Part shown: piece by piece, positions 35,842 to 46,133 of the stretch
Numbering within the stretch: position 1 is the stretch's first letter
Layout of the letters: each line of letters starts with the position of its first letter
Source: Vitrella brassicaformis
Taxonomy: Eukaryota; Sar; Vitrellaceae
NCBI GenBank assembly: GCA_001179505.1
Contig: CDMY01000531.1
Span: 107,077 to 171,076 of the forward strand
Reading direction: 5' to 3'
Length of the DNA: 64,000 bases
The notes under the pieces: model-generated
Told to the model about the DNA's origin: nothing
The model's input: only the letters and a program-made list of their open reading frames with translations
The model's database searches: none
Translations under genes and position numbers: made by a program

Positions 35842-36090
35842 CTGCGAGCATCAATCAATAAAGCGCAGTTTCGCTGCGAAAAGCGGTAGATCCCGAACAA
35901 AGCAACAGGGAACTCGTCTGTTCCCCTTTCTCTCCCTTTGAAAAACGCGAGCTTAGCCATTGTGAGCTTGCATGCCTTTCCTGGGCGCGACAAACCGCTC
36001 GCTCATTCTGGCGCGAGCAGCAATTGCTGAGAAGCGAGGGCTCTCACGAGAGAAGCCTTCCCTTTCGTGCCCGCGTCGTTAGGTTCCTTC

Positions 36091-36973
36091 ATGGCTTTCG
36101 CCCCGTGTGACCCCGTTGACCGAGTCAAGCACAGCCTCAGCAACAGCGTCGCAGGGGTAAGCCACCAGCAAGAGAAACGACTCATGGAATGGCATCAGAA
36201 TGACTTTTTTCATGCCTGCCTGTCCTGTCAGGACCATGACTTGGCCTCGTGGAAGCAGCCGGCATGGTGGCTGACGGCCGGCTCGCCAGACACTGTCGGG
36301 GACTTCGGACCGAAGGACCGCGGCATCAGGCCGCCGCCCTCAACCCCTGTGTGAGCAAAAAATTCCGTTCACACGAGATGAGCTGGATGGTGTCCTTCAC
36401 TCTCTGCTGCATCGATGTGTGTGTGGTGTGTGGTGTTGTGACAGGACTGGCGTGCCGCTTAGGCATCGCTATCGGCAGCTGTATCTGTCGGACCAGGAGG
36501 ACTTCAGGCGGCGCATGATGGAGCAGCTCGAGCAGGAGCGCATGCGTCACGAGATGACGTTCTCCCCCAGCTCCCCTCTCACCAACACCAGCAGCAGCAA
36601 CAGCAGCGGCGGCGACGGCGTCAGCCTCCCCGACTCAGACGCCTACCCGCCCCCCCTCCACTTGGCCCCCTCCCCTTTCTACTTCAGCGCACAGCCCAGC
36701 CCGCAGATGTCCTTCATCCCCGCCACCAGCTACTCCTACATCCCCCTGCAGTACAAGACCGACCCCCTAAGCTACTCGAGCTCCCGCATGCCCCACACCA
36801 TGTCGGTCCCAATGACGATGCGTGCCGGTGCGAGGGACAGTGGGGCCGGTGAGGAGAGAGATAAGGGTGAGGATGAGCCGACGCAGGCCGTGGACCTGCC
36901 GGACAGGGGAGGTGGGGAGACCACTAGGGAGGAGGGCTCCGAGGCTACCGAGGAGTCGGCGGGGTCTGACTGA
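36091..36973 (+). CDS. Hypothetical low-complexity protein
   Basis: Three exons join cleanly. ATG 36091 gives MAFAPCDPVDRVKHSLSNSV; exon 2 after CCTGTCAG gives DHDLASWKQPAWWLTAGSPD; exon 3 after GTGACAG gives TGVPLRHRYRQLYLSDQEDF and a short coiled coil (RRRMMEQLEQERMRHEM). The rest is S/P/Y-rich (LHLAPSPFYFSAQPSPQMSF) with an acidic C-terminus (REEGSEATEESAGSD). No domain is recognised. It diverges from the polytopic membrane gene across 249 bases. Confidence 0.6.
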
Positions 36974-38149
36974 CTGACTGACTGACTGACTGGGTGGACG
37001 GGGTAGCGAGATAGACGGATGGATGGATGGGTAGATAGCGGGAAGCTGCAAGAGGACAGAAGTGACGGACGGAGCTCTGTGTTGATACGGGTGGCTGGGT
37101 GGATTGACCCTTGGCCTGCTGTGAAGGTCTCGAACCAACCCACATTTTCTCCGCCGGAACACTCACTGAGCCATATGCACAGCCCACCACACTGTTCTTC
37201 GTTCATCGTGGATGGATTGAGGGATGTATGTAAGTGGATGTAATAGCGAGAGTCACACACGCCACTAAACAAGGAGAGGGCCGGAGGGAGGGAGAGGGGA
37301 AAGGCAGAGGGGCGGGGGCGAATGGCGACCTGATGTGTACAGCTCGTCTGTCTGTGAGTGAGAGAGTGGACGGAATGACATGGCCAGACGTCGCCCATGC
37401 TTCCGTGTAAGTCAACTTCACATGGCCTGGCCGGCAGCCAGGCAGCAGATAGGTGCGTGCATGCGCCAAGAGAGGGCACCACACACACACACACACACAA
37501 TCGACGAGGAATGAAGGAAGGGCGGTGATTTGCACCCACACACCACCTCTCACCCATCCATGTGTTTGTGGGGATTCCCCCTCCTCAGCTCTCGAGGGCG
37601 CGGTTTCACGGAATGCCCAACTCGTCGCGAGCCGAAGGGAAGAAGGGCAATGATGGGCAGGTTGCGGCGGCTGCTTTGCCTTCGAGCCGCTTGAGACCTC
37701 TTGAACGAACGCTGAACAGGTGAGCAGCAGCCGTGGCGCAGCAAGGCATTGAGGCTGACAACCACGAGTGAATGAATGGATCATCGTACACATTCATCAT
37801 TCTCTTGTTGTCCGTCTGTCTGTGTGTTTGCATCCATCAGCCAGCGTTGAGCATCAGCGGCAGCCCGTGCGCCGTCGTTGATCGTGCACAGTGACCGTGG
37901 GTGAGAGGAGGCATAGCCGGGAGGAGTGGAGCGATAACACACACATTGCAGGGTACGCCCGCCGGCAGAGAGGGATGATACGACTGTGCACCACTGCACC
38001 TCTGCGTGTGTGTGAGCAGACTGATCCACATCACCGGCGTGTGACTGCCTACACTCAGCTAGGCTGTGGTGCGGTGTGGTGTGGTGCCCGTGCTGCAGCA
38101 CAGCTCGTCTACTCGTCCCTCCCATAGCGACACCCACACGCACTGGGAG
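36974..38149. other. Microsatellite-rich intergenic region, no gene seen
   Basis: It starts with a CTGA array (36968-36992) and GGAT repeats, and has CA repeats near 37482-37500. The open frames here are low complexity on both strands. The promoter of the ankyrin gene at 38150 presumably lies at the right end. Confidence 0.6.
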
Positions 38150-40401
38150 ATGGAGACTCTTGGTGTTGGGGCTCTGATAGTGCTTGGTCTTCTTGACGCC
38201 ATACGCCTCCTCGCGTGTGCCTTCCGCGGTGTTCGTCGTCATGCCAGCTTCCCCCTTCTCAATGTCGCTGGCGTGATGGTCGCGCATGCAAGACTGATCA
38301 TCGCCATACTCCTCTGTAAGAAGCGATACAAGCACAGCAAAGCAATGGCAGAACCCCGAATCCTGTCCTCTCTCCGTGTGTGTGCTTCTCCGTTCCAGAT
38401 GTGTGCTCAGGGTGGGGTGGTGTTGGGGTTGAGTCGGTGATGGACATTCTCCTGAGCCCATTCTTCAACACCATTGCCCTCATCCTCGCGCTCATACTCT
38501 TGGCTCGGACGCCCGACGACGCCCTCATACTCTTGGGTCGGACGTCCGACGACGCCAACAGACCATACGCCGCCATCATTGAGGGGGACGGCATCCACCT
38601 GCCCGACAATGCGACTCAGCCCACCAGAGACCTCGTGATTGGCATTCTGCTCCGCAACATCAGCCTCGACGGCGTACGGCGGCTCATCAGTCTTGGTGCT
38701 GATGTCAATGTCCTGATTACGCAGACGGTCCGAGCTACCCAAGTGCAAGCAATTGCCCAAGTGTCGATGCGACCCAGAACTCATCGGAAAAGCATCCTCT
38801 CTCTCGCCATCGACACCAGGAGCAGCTGCTCGCCCCTGGGTGTGTTTCGTCTGCGCTGGCCAGGATCAATCACACTGCCTGTGTGGCCGACGCGAGAGCT
38901 GCAGGCCGCCATCATGCATGAGCTCATCTCGGCAGGGGCGCATGTCGACGGACAGCAACTCGAGAACGTCGTACCTATCCGCATCGCCAAGGACTCGCTC
39001 AACATGACGGCCGTCGAAGTGCTCCTCGACCACAACGCCGCAGTCCGTAGCCATCCCAGCAGACCCCTCTCCAATCGCCTCCCCTTCATTCACGGGGAGG
39101 CTCTCGCTGGTTTCGAGAACCTGGAGGAGGCAGAAGACACCCTGTTCAACATCTCTGCCCGACTGCTGCAGCGCGACTCCTCCCTCGCCACCGAGAGAGA
39201 GGGACTCGACGGACACACGACAGTGCATAGCGTCTGCCGCGTGTCTTGCGTCAGTCTGTCGCGGAGCTTCGTCGGCCGATACCTGGACATGTTGGTGCAG
39301 CATGGAGCCTCGCTGACCCAGGCTGATCGAGTTTTTCTACTTTCCGTCGGTGGGAGCGGAGGGCTGTCGCCATTGCACCAGGCGGCCTTGACGGGCAACC
39401 ATTCGAGTGTGGTGTGTCTACTCGACCGCATCCCTTCGACCGAGATCCACCGGACCGCTCTCCAACAGGGCAACCCCATGACGGCCCTTGCGTGGGCGGC
39501 ACAAGGGGTCGATTTCCTGCGAATCGTCCTCCGACCCATCATCCGTGAGAGGATCGATGACGCCAAGCGCTGCATCCGCACTCTCCTGCGTCACGGCGCG
39601 TCCGTCGCCGACACCCCACAACATCAGCTCGACCGGGCCCGGATACTGCAGGAGTATGCGGTGATGCTCAACGAGCTGCCGCAAGTCGTGGAGCATGCCA
39701 TCAATGCCGCCCTCGAGCCGCAGCGCGACATCGCCGCCCGCATCGGCTGCCTGCTGCCCATGGTGCCGCACCACGATGATGGCACGGATCAGCCGGTGGA
39801 GGGCGAGACGTGTCGCCTGACCTACAAGCACCACGGCGAGCCACCCCACCGCGACCCCCGCGACCTCACATTCGGTCCGTGCGAGGCCACATCCATCGCC
39901 TGGAAGATCGGCGCATTTCTCCACGACCCGTCGGCTGCCCGTGCCGTCATCGACGAGTACCTCATCGGCGACTCGCGGCTCAAGCGCCGTGTGAGTGCCG
40001 CCGTCGACCATTTCGTCAAGCAGGCGGCCACCAGGACGGCCAGCAACCGGGAGGTGGTGGGCAAGACCGAGAAGGGCGAGGGCGGACGGCCGGAGGGGGC
40101 GCTGCTTCGGTGGTGGAATCGTCTGAGGGGTGTGACGGGGGCTGGACAGGGCGGGCTGACGGTGCGCGTGCCGGCACTGCAGTGCTTCGCCATCCACGGA
40201 GGAGGACGGCATCCTCACAGGCGTCTCGGCGTGCGCGAGGTGGTGCATCGGGCGCGTCTGGACGAGGCAGCCGCATACAGGGTGCGCGGAGTCGTCAAGG
40301 GCTTCAACAGCCACTTGGGCGACACCGACTGCCGGTTTCGGTGGGGGCAGCTGGGCTACATCGACCAGCCGGGCTGCTTCGTGTCGCTGGGCATCAACTA
40401 A
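38150..40401 (+). CDS. Ankyrin-repeat protein with hydrophobic N-terminus
   Basis: Two exons, 38150-38315 and 38399-40401, joined by a GTAAGA...TTCCAG intron with phase 1. The first exon encodes METLGVGALIVLGLLDAIRL and a second hydrophobic stretch (HARLIIAILL); a third (TIALILALILLA) follows the join, so membrane anchoring is likely. Degenerate ankyrin units include ISLDGVRRLISLGADVNVL, MHELISAGAHVDG, LSPLHQAALTGNHSSVVCLL and AKRCIRTLLRHGASVADTP. The C-terminal 200 residues are not ankyrin (FAIHGGGRHPHRRLGVREVV, GFNSHLGDTDCRFRWGQLGY). Near 38500-38560 a short internal duplication gives ARTPDDALILL and GRTSDDA. No enzymatic motif is seen. It is not clearly related to the ankyrin gene at 12100-17182. 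Confidence 0.8.
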
Positions 40402-41303
40402 GAAGGAATAGAGGGAGGGAGAGAGGGAGAGAGGGAGAGAGGGAGAGAGGGAGAGAGGGAGGGGGGGGGCTGGAGGAGTCGCTTCATGTCTGTCCGTCGG
40501 TCTGCCTGTCTGTCTGTCTGAAGGTGAGAGCCCGGTGTGCTTTGCCAGCTTGGCACACAAGCAACACGGCACCGCTCTCTGCCTGTCTGTCCCGCTGTGC
40601 GTGTTGGCTGGCGGGTGTTGGTAGTACATGGTGTGGTCTGGTGTGTGCCTGCCTGACGACTGACTGTGAATAGACGCCCATCTGTCTGTCCGTGGTGATC
40701 TGTTTGGCCGTGGTTTTTCTTCTTTGGCCTGTGCATTCATACGGTCTCTGCGTGCGCTAAGTGCCGTGTTATGGGGCGTTGTTGGATGGCGTCTTCCCGT
40801 TTCACTCAGCATAGGTTGAGGCCTTCTCCTGCTGGCGAGCCGATCAGCTCGAGGATGCCTCAACCGATGCCGAGTGAGACACGGAAGGAGCTTCCCGACA
40901 CACCGACAAATGGACAACACTATGCCAGTGGGTGGGTGTATGCATGTATATAGCTTCGTCAGACTTGCGTGCGTGGCTGTGTGGGCGGGTGGGTGGACGT
41001 CGTCGCACACGGAGTCGTTGAATTGCCCTCTAACATGCCCAGAGCGTGTGTGTGTGTGTCCGTTGTGAATGAATGAAGACCGCTAATACACATCTGGATG
41101 GATGGATGGACAAGTCGGACGGTATTTCCGATCAGTGCACCAGCTGCGATTGTCATCTCAGGTATCGACATTCTCACACCCACACATGAATGCATCTCTC
41201 GACACGGCTGCCCATCACACGAGCATTGTCCGCCGCCGATCCTTTCTGTACACGGCAGCAACGTCTCTCATCCATCCATCCATCCATTCTGTCTGTCAGC
41301 CCG
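40402..41303. other. Microsatellite-rich intergenic region, no gene seen
   Basis: It contains the (GAGAGGGA)n tract just after the ankyrin stop codon and several CTGT and GGTG repeats. It lies between two convergent genes. Confidence 0.6.
40411..40468. repeat. GAGAGGGA tandem repeat followed by a G run
   Basis: About six copies of an 8-base purine unit ending in a nine-base G run, ten bases downstream of a stop codon. All purines lie on the plus strand. Confidence 0.9.
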
Positions 41304-43821
41304 TCAGTCGCTGTGTGGGTGCTCCCACGTGCAGCCGTTGTGTGGATGGCCCTTGCCCGTTGCCTCGCGGATGCTGGCCTCGGTGGCTAGGAGGATGTCG
41401 AACACGGGCAGCCCGCCAGGGATGAACGCACCGCCGCCCATCGTCGGCACCTTCTTCTCCTTCACGATTAACGCATACTCCAGCACGTCCTACAGACACG
41501 CAAGACAGAGAGATATGCACACCTACCTACGCGGGTCTGTCAGTATGGTCACTCACCATGCCGTAGAGGGACATGTCGTCGAGGACGAAGCCCGCATTGC
41601 CGTGCCTCAGCTTGGTCTCGAACTCGGTCATCTTCTTGTCCAGCGTCGCCGCCCACTGCACACAACTCACGCGTGACGTGACACATACGTGCACACGGAC
41701 GTGCCTGTGTTTACATACCAGGCCCTTGGTGGTGGGATGGTTGGCTGTGAGGCCCATCTGTCTGACGGTGTCGGTCAGCTCCTCGATGCCCTTGTCCTCC
41801 AGCTTCTTGACATACCGGTACAGCGTCTTGATCGGATGCAGCACGTGGTGCACGTTCTTGGTCACCTGCAGACAGGCAGGGAGACCACACCATACAGTGG
41901 GGTGTGACGCGGCGCCCACCCACCTACCTACCTCTGATGTGAATCTGATGTCGACAATATGTCCTCCCTTGGCGGCCTCGATCATCACATCTCCTCGGAG
42001 GTTGCCATCGGTGAAGTTGGAATGATGGCCGGTAGTCATGTTGACACGGGAGTGGTGGAATTTGAGGAGGTCGCACACCTCACGGTGGCTCTCCCAGTCC
42101 GCCTCCTGACACACCTGAAGCCAGGAAGGACGAAAGGACACACGATTGGACTGCTGTATGGCCATGTATGGTATGTGGTCGTGTTGACAGTTGACCTCCG
42201 AACAGTACGTCGCATGCAGACAGTGGATGCATCGCTGAACACAGACACACACAACCACAACAGCCATCCATCCATCCCTTTTTGTGTCTCCTCCATCCTC
42301 CCTCCCTCCCTCCCTCCCGTGTCTCACCATGTGTGCCTTCTTGCCGCAGACGGTGCATCTGGTGGCGGGCGGCAGACCACCGGGCGGCACCGAGGTGAGG
42401 GGGACGAAGGGAGTGTCTTTGTACCCCTTCAGCTCCTCCGTCTCCTCGGTCTCCACACCCAGCAACTTCAACATAGTCAAGCACGACTGACACCCAGCAC
42501 TGCATGGTCCACGTGTGGATGGATAGGTGCAAGTCTCTCTTCGCACCTCATTCGAGCATGTTTTGATGTGGAGGTACTTCTCTCGGCCGTCGGCTTGCGT
42601 CAACACCTTCAAATGGCCCTGCAGGGTACAATGAATCGAAGCGTGTGAGCGCATTCACACAGGCAATATTGTCTGACCGTGACGGCTGGGCCCGAGCAGA
42701 AGTCGCATTTCATGCTGGCCCATGGTGACGACTGGGCGGCGGAGGGGGCAGTGTTGGTGTTGGTGGGGGTGGCCTGATTGTGTGCAGCAGCGAGTGTCTT
42801 GCACGCCTTCTTGTGGCCCAGGTCACGCCAATCGACCAGCTGACACTCCTACATGGACACAAGAAAGAAGACAACCCACCCAGGTCTCCATCCATCCATC
42901 TCTGTCGTCCGTGTGTGTTCCACTGCTGACCTTGGAGCAGTACACACGCCGGTAGCAGCTCCCGCAACGCTGAAATCGACACAAGGCAACAGCCATGTGC
43001 TCTTTCTCCCCCTATTCTCCTCCTCTCTCTCTCTTGTCGACACCTTCGGCTGTGTTGCCCTCTTGGAGCAGACGTCACATACCGATGTAGTCGACACACC
43101 ACCACCACCACCAGCAGATGGGGTCGGCTGCTCCTTGTGTGCCGCAGGTGTGTTCTTGATGCGGTCGAGGGCCTCATTGGCGGGCTGCTGGTGCTGTTCG
43201 AAACAACGCTGAATGAGCAAACCCCAACATACACACAAATGGCGGTTATATGCCTGCGTGTTGTGTATACGTCGGAGCACATGTAGAAGTAGTCGAATGC
43301 GATGCGGCCGCCAAACTGACACATACCGAAGCGCAACTGACACACAAACAAAGATGAACCAGGCACGAGGGTCAGCCGATGGCGAAGGTGGCTTGGTGGC
43401 TCACCTTGTTGGTCTTCTTTCCACACTGGTCACACACCTTCTGCCTGTCCATCTGCTTGTCCATCGAGCTGAGCTGCGCCGCGCACTCCTGCACGGACAG
43501 GCCCATGACAAGGACAACTGCAATGACACCCTCTCGCCTCCTCTCCTCCGGCCGACGGCCTCTCGCTTGCCTTGGAGCAAAAGTGGACGGGCATACTGAC
43601 CTTCTTACCAAACAACGTCACCGCCATCTGACCAGCCTGCATGAGCAGATCAATGGATACGGAGAGGAGCCCTGGCCGGTCCTGTGGTTGGTTGAACGTA
43701 CCATGGTAGCCTTCTTCTTGCAGACGTAGCACTCCATGCCAGCAGCAGCCGCAGAGCTGCTGGACTGGCGCTGCTGCTTGCGCTTGGACGTTTTCGCTCG
43801 CTGCATCGTCAGGAGATGCAC
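41304..43821 (-). CDS. Double MYND zinc-finger protein
   Basis: A chain of about 13 exons. It starts MHLLTMQRAKTSKRKQQ (ATG 43821; the inner ATG 43806 is possible), then cysteine pairs ECYVCKKKA and VCDQCGKKTNK. The first MYND finger is CDVCSKRATQ, RCGSCYRRVYCSK and ECQLVDWRDLGHKKAC (about 43090-42800). After CDFCSGPAVT comes the second MYND finger: CTVCGKKAHM, RCIHCLHATYCSE and VCQEADWESHREVC (about 42370-42080). The C-terminal part is alpha-helical (HPIKTLYRYVKKLEDKGIEE, GGLPVFDILLATEASIREA) and ends HPHSD, TGA 41304-41306. MYND fingers bind proline-rich peptides and often act in transcription or ciliary assembly. Two in one protein, with extra CxxC pairs, is unusual. No SET domain is seen. 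Confidence 0.8.
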
Positions 43822-43909
43822 GAAACAACAAAAATGATGGGGAAAAGGGAACGGTATGTAAACAGAACGACTGCGAGCTTAGCTGCGAGGGAGATCCGAG
43901 GACCTGTTC

Positions 43910-45826
43910 ATGGGAGCGATGGTGATGATGCAGAGGACTCTCTCTCAATTGATAGTCCGTCTTTCCCTGATCTTGCTCACTCAAGCTGCTGCTGGTGTCC
44001 TGGGAGTCGTCACAAGCCTCAAGGCATCATCATTAGCATGGCGAAGGCCGCCTCCCACTACATCTTCTCTCGGCTTTGTCGGATCTTCATGGGCAAGCGT
44101 CAGATCTGCGGACCACCTCGCGCACAAGACTCCCTATCGCTCTGCTCGGCCCCTGTTCTCCGGACCGTCATCGCCTGATGTGAAGCAGCCGCAGCAGCCA
44201 CAGGCCAGCGATACGGTCGATCCGCGCATTGTGGAGCGCGTCAACGCGGAGCTGGGTGCTCGGTTCAACATCGATGTGGATCAGCTGATGAACCCGCTCA
44301 AGGTGCTGGGTCTGGAGCAGGAGCTGGAGACCCTCAACGCCGAGATGGAGACGCTCAAGGCCAAGCCGCAGACGGCCGAGGTGCAGGCAGCCATCAGCGA
44401 GCTGGACAAGACCATCACCAAGAAGGAGAAGATCCTCGAGACCGAGAAGACGCTATACGTCAGGGGCTGGCTCAAGGCCGTGTTCCTGGGGCAGTCGGCT
44501 CTCGCGGCGGCCATCAGTGCGATGCTGGTCTACAACAACGTGCCTGGGGTGGGTGAGGTGGACCTCTCGCTGCAGGTGCTGGGGTTTTGGAACTGGTGGC
44601 TGTTCATCATACCCTCACTTAGGGCTCGCAAGCCCGCCAAGAAGGAGAAGAGGGCGCTCGACTGGGCTTTTTTGGCCGTCTTGGTGACCACACTCGCCGC
44701 GCCGTCATTCACCAAGGCAAGCGGGACAGACAACGCACGTGAATGCATCGCCCATTGTGTGGTGTGTGTCGTTCAGGAGCCGTCGACCATCTACTGGATC
44801 AACGCTGCCGTCCTCGGCATCTCTTATGCCATCAGCTACAGCGCTCCCTTTCCCCTTTTCGACCAGGGCGACGCCCAGCAGGAGGAGCAGGAGGGCCCCG
44901 AGTGGCTGAGCTGGGCTTTCAAGGCTCTCGACTTCGGCAGCGGCCAGGAGAGGGGCCTGCGCGGCGAGGCCAGAAAAACATTCTTCGAGAAATCCACGAA
45001 ACGAGACAGTGACGATGATGGAGGTGATGAGGGGCAGCAAAGGGGTGGTGGGGGGAAGGTGCAGGCGAATGGTGACGTGTCAGCGTCTAAGGCAGCCACT
45101 GCAAAGCAGTCATCGGCCGCCGGCGTCCTCAAGTACCATAAGTCGAGTGAGAACGGTGAAGATGTGCCGCCTCTCTTCCCCACCCCTGATTCGACATCAG
45201 CCTCCGTCTTGCCGTCCCCCACATCCTTCGGCCAATGGCCTGACTCTTCCCTCGCTTTGGCCATGACGGCCGCCCTTCTCCCCTTTGCCCCCATCCCCTC
45301 TCCCGTCAGCATGCGCGCCACTGCCGCAGACATGGCGCCTACCGCTACCATGGCGACGTCGACCACCAATGACTTTTTGCTGAGCACATCGTCCCTCCCC
45401 TCGCCGGCCTCGCCCGACTCGCTGCTCCAGGGCAATCCCTTCTTGAATGTGCCGGGGCTGCAGCGCTTCAAGGGCGAGCAGCAGAGGGAGGGCGAGAGTC
45501 TCTACGAGCAGTACGGCGGGGAGGAGCAGGCGCAAAAGGAGCTGGAGAGCCTCACCGAGCAGCAGAAGAGGGAGATGGAGGCCAAGGCCCTTGCAGAAGA
45601 GTTCGATGAGTCTTACAAGCAGCCCGACAGGAAGCTGCCGTTGCCGGCATTGGCGCTTTATGCGTGTGTGGGTGGGGCGGTCTTGTGGTATCAGCTGAAG
45701 CTGGGGCCGCAGGAGGCCGACTCGATGGAGAAGAAGATGAGCGGCTCAGCCGCCTACAAGGCTTACCAACGAGAGAGGGGATTCTTCGAGAGGTCGCGGT
45801 CGGGCGACCTCAAGCTCGGCGACTGA
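43910..45826 (+). CDS. Probable plastid-targeted multipass membrane protein
   Basis: ATG 43910 opens a hydrophobic signal segment (LIVRLSLILLTQAAAGVLG) followed by an S/R/P-rich, acid-poor stretch (SLAWRRPPPTTSSLGFVGSS). This is the two-part leader used for complex plastids. The mature part has a coiled coil (LEQELETLNAEMETLKAKP), then membrane segments (AVFLGQSALAAAISAMLVY, LGFWNWWLFIIPSL, WAFLAVLVTTLAAPSF, WINAAVLGISYAIS), a long low-complexity loop and a last segment ALALYACVGGAVLWYQLKL, ending LKLGD (TGA 45824-45826). No enzyme motif is recognised. 44717-44776 has GC...AG ends and may be an in-frame intron. The start is only 88 bases from the divergent MYND gene start. Confidence 0.75.
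   Translation: MGAMVMMQRTLSQLIVRLSLILLTQAAAGVLGVVTSLKASSLAWRRPPPTTSSLGFVGSSWASVRSADHLAHKTPYRSARPLFSGPSSPDVKQPQQPQASDTVDPRIVERVNAELGARFNIDVDQLMNPLKVLGLEQELETLNAEMETLKAKPQTAEVQAAISELDKTITKKEKILETEKTLYVRGWLKAVFLGQSALAAAISAMLVYNNVPGVGEVDLSLQVLGFWNWWLFIIPSLRARKPAKKEKRALDWAFLAVLVTTLAAPSFTKASGTDNARECIAHCVVCVVQEPSTIYWINAAVLGISYAISYSAPFPLFDQGDAQQEEQEGPEWLSWAFKALDFGSGQERGLRGEARKTFFEKSTKRDSDDDGGDEGQQRGGGGKVQANGDVSASKAATAKQSSAAGVLKYHKSSENGEDVPPLFPTPDSTSASVLPSPTSFGQWPDSSLALAMTAALLPFAPIPSPVSMRATAADMAPTATMATSTTNDFLLSTSSLPSPASPDSLLQGNPFLNVPGLQRFKGEQQREGESLYEQYGGEEQAQKELESLTEQQKREMEAKALAEEFDESYKQPDRKLPLPALALYACVGGAVLWYQLKLGPQEADSMEKKMSGSAAYKAYQRERGFFERSRSGDLKLGD
44717..44776 (+). other. Possible 60-base GC-AG intron that keeps the frame open
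   Basis: The sequence runs ACCAAG-GCAAGC to GTTCAG-GAGCCG. It would encode 20 codons of intron-like composition (IAHCVVCVVQ) between two membrane segments. A GC donor before AAG fits the minor GC-AG class. It has no stop codon and a length divisible by three, so retention would not break the protein. Confidence 0.6.
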
Positions 45827-46133
45827 CCTACTGACCACCTTGTTGCTGAGTGGTGCGGGGTGATGGGTGGATGGATGGAGTGTAGTATGGGCGCTTTATG
45901 ACATGACGAGTGAGTGTTCAGTCAGGGAGGGGTCGATTGAGTGTTTCAGTGGGTGTCTGGATGTGGTGCGTGCGGCTTGAGGGTGAAACGAGAGGACAGC
46001 ACAAATGCGATTCACAGAAGAGGTTCTCATGAATGATATCGACACACACATAAGAGAGAGGCGCACTACTGTCTACCACGTCTGTGTTGCACATATCACA
46101 AACGGCAAATCTATCCGAATCCGCCGAGCTTCA
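45827..46133. other. Short intergenic stretch, no gene seen
   Basis: This lies between two convergent genes (plastid-type protein and MORN copy 3). No repeat or RNA is recognised. Confidence 0.5.

Noticed and set aside
39418-41010. A 530-codon minus-strand ORF opposite the ankyrin gene
   Set aside because: It is antisense to strongly coding ankyrin exons; its composition is a mirror of the plus frame and of downstream microsatellites.
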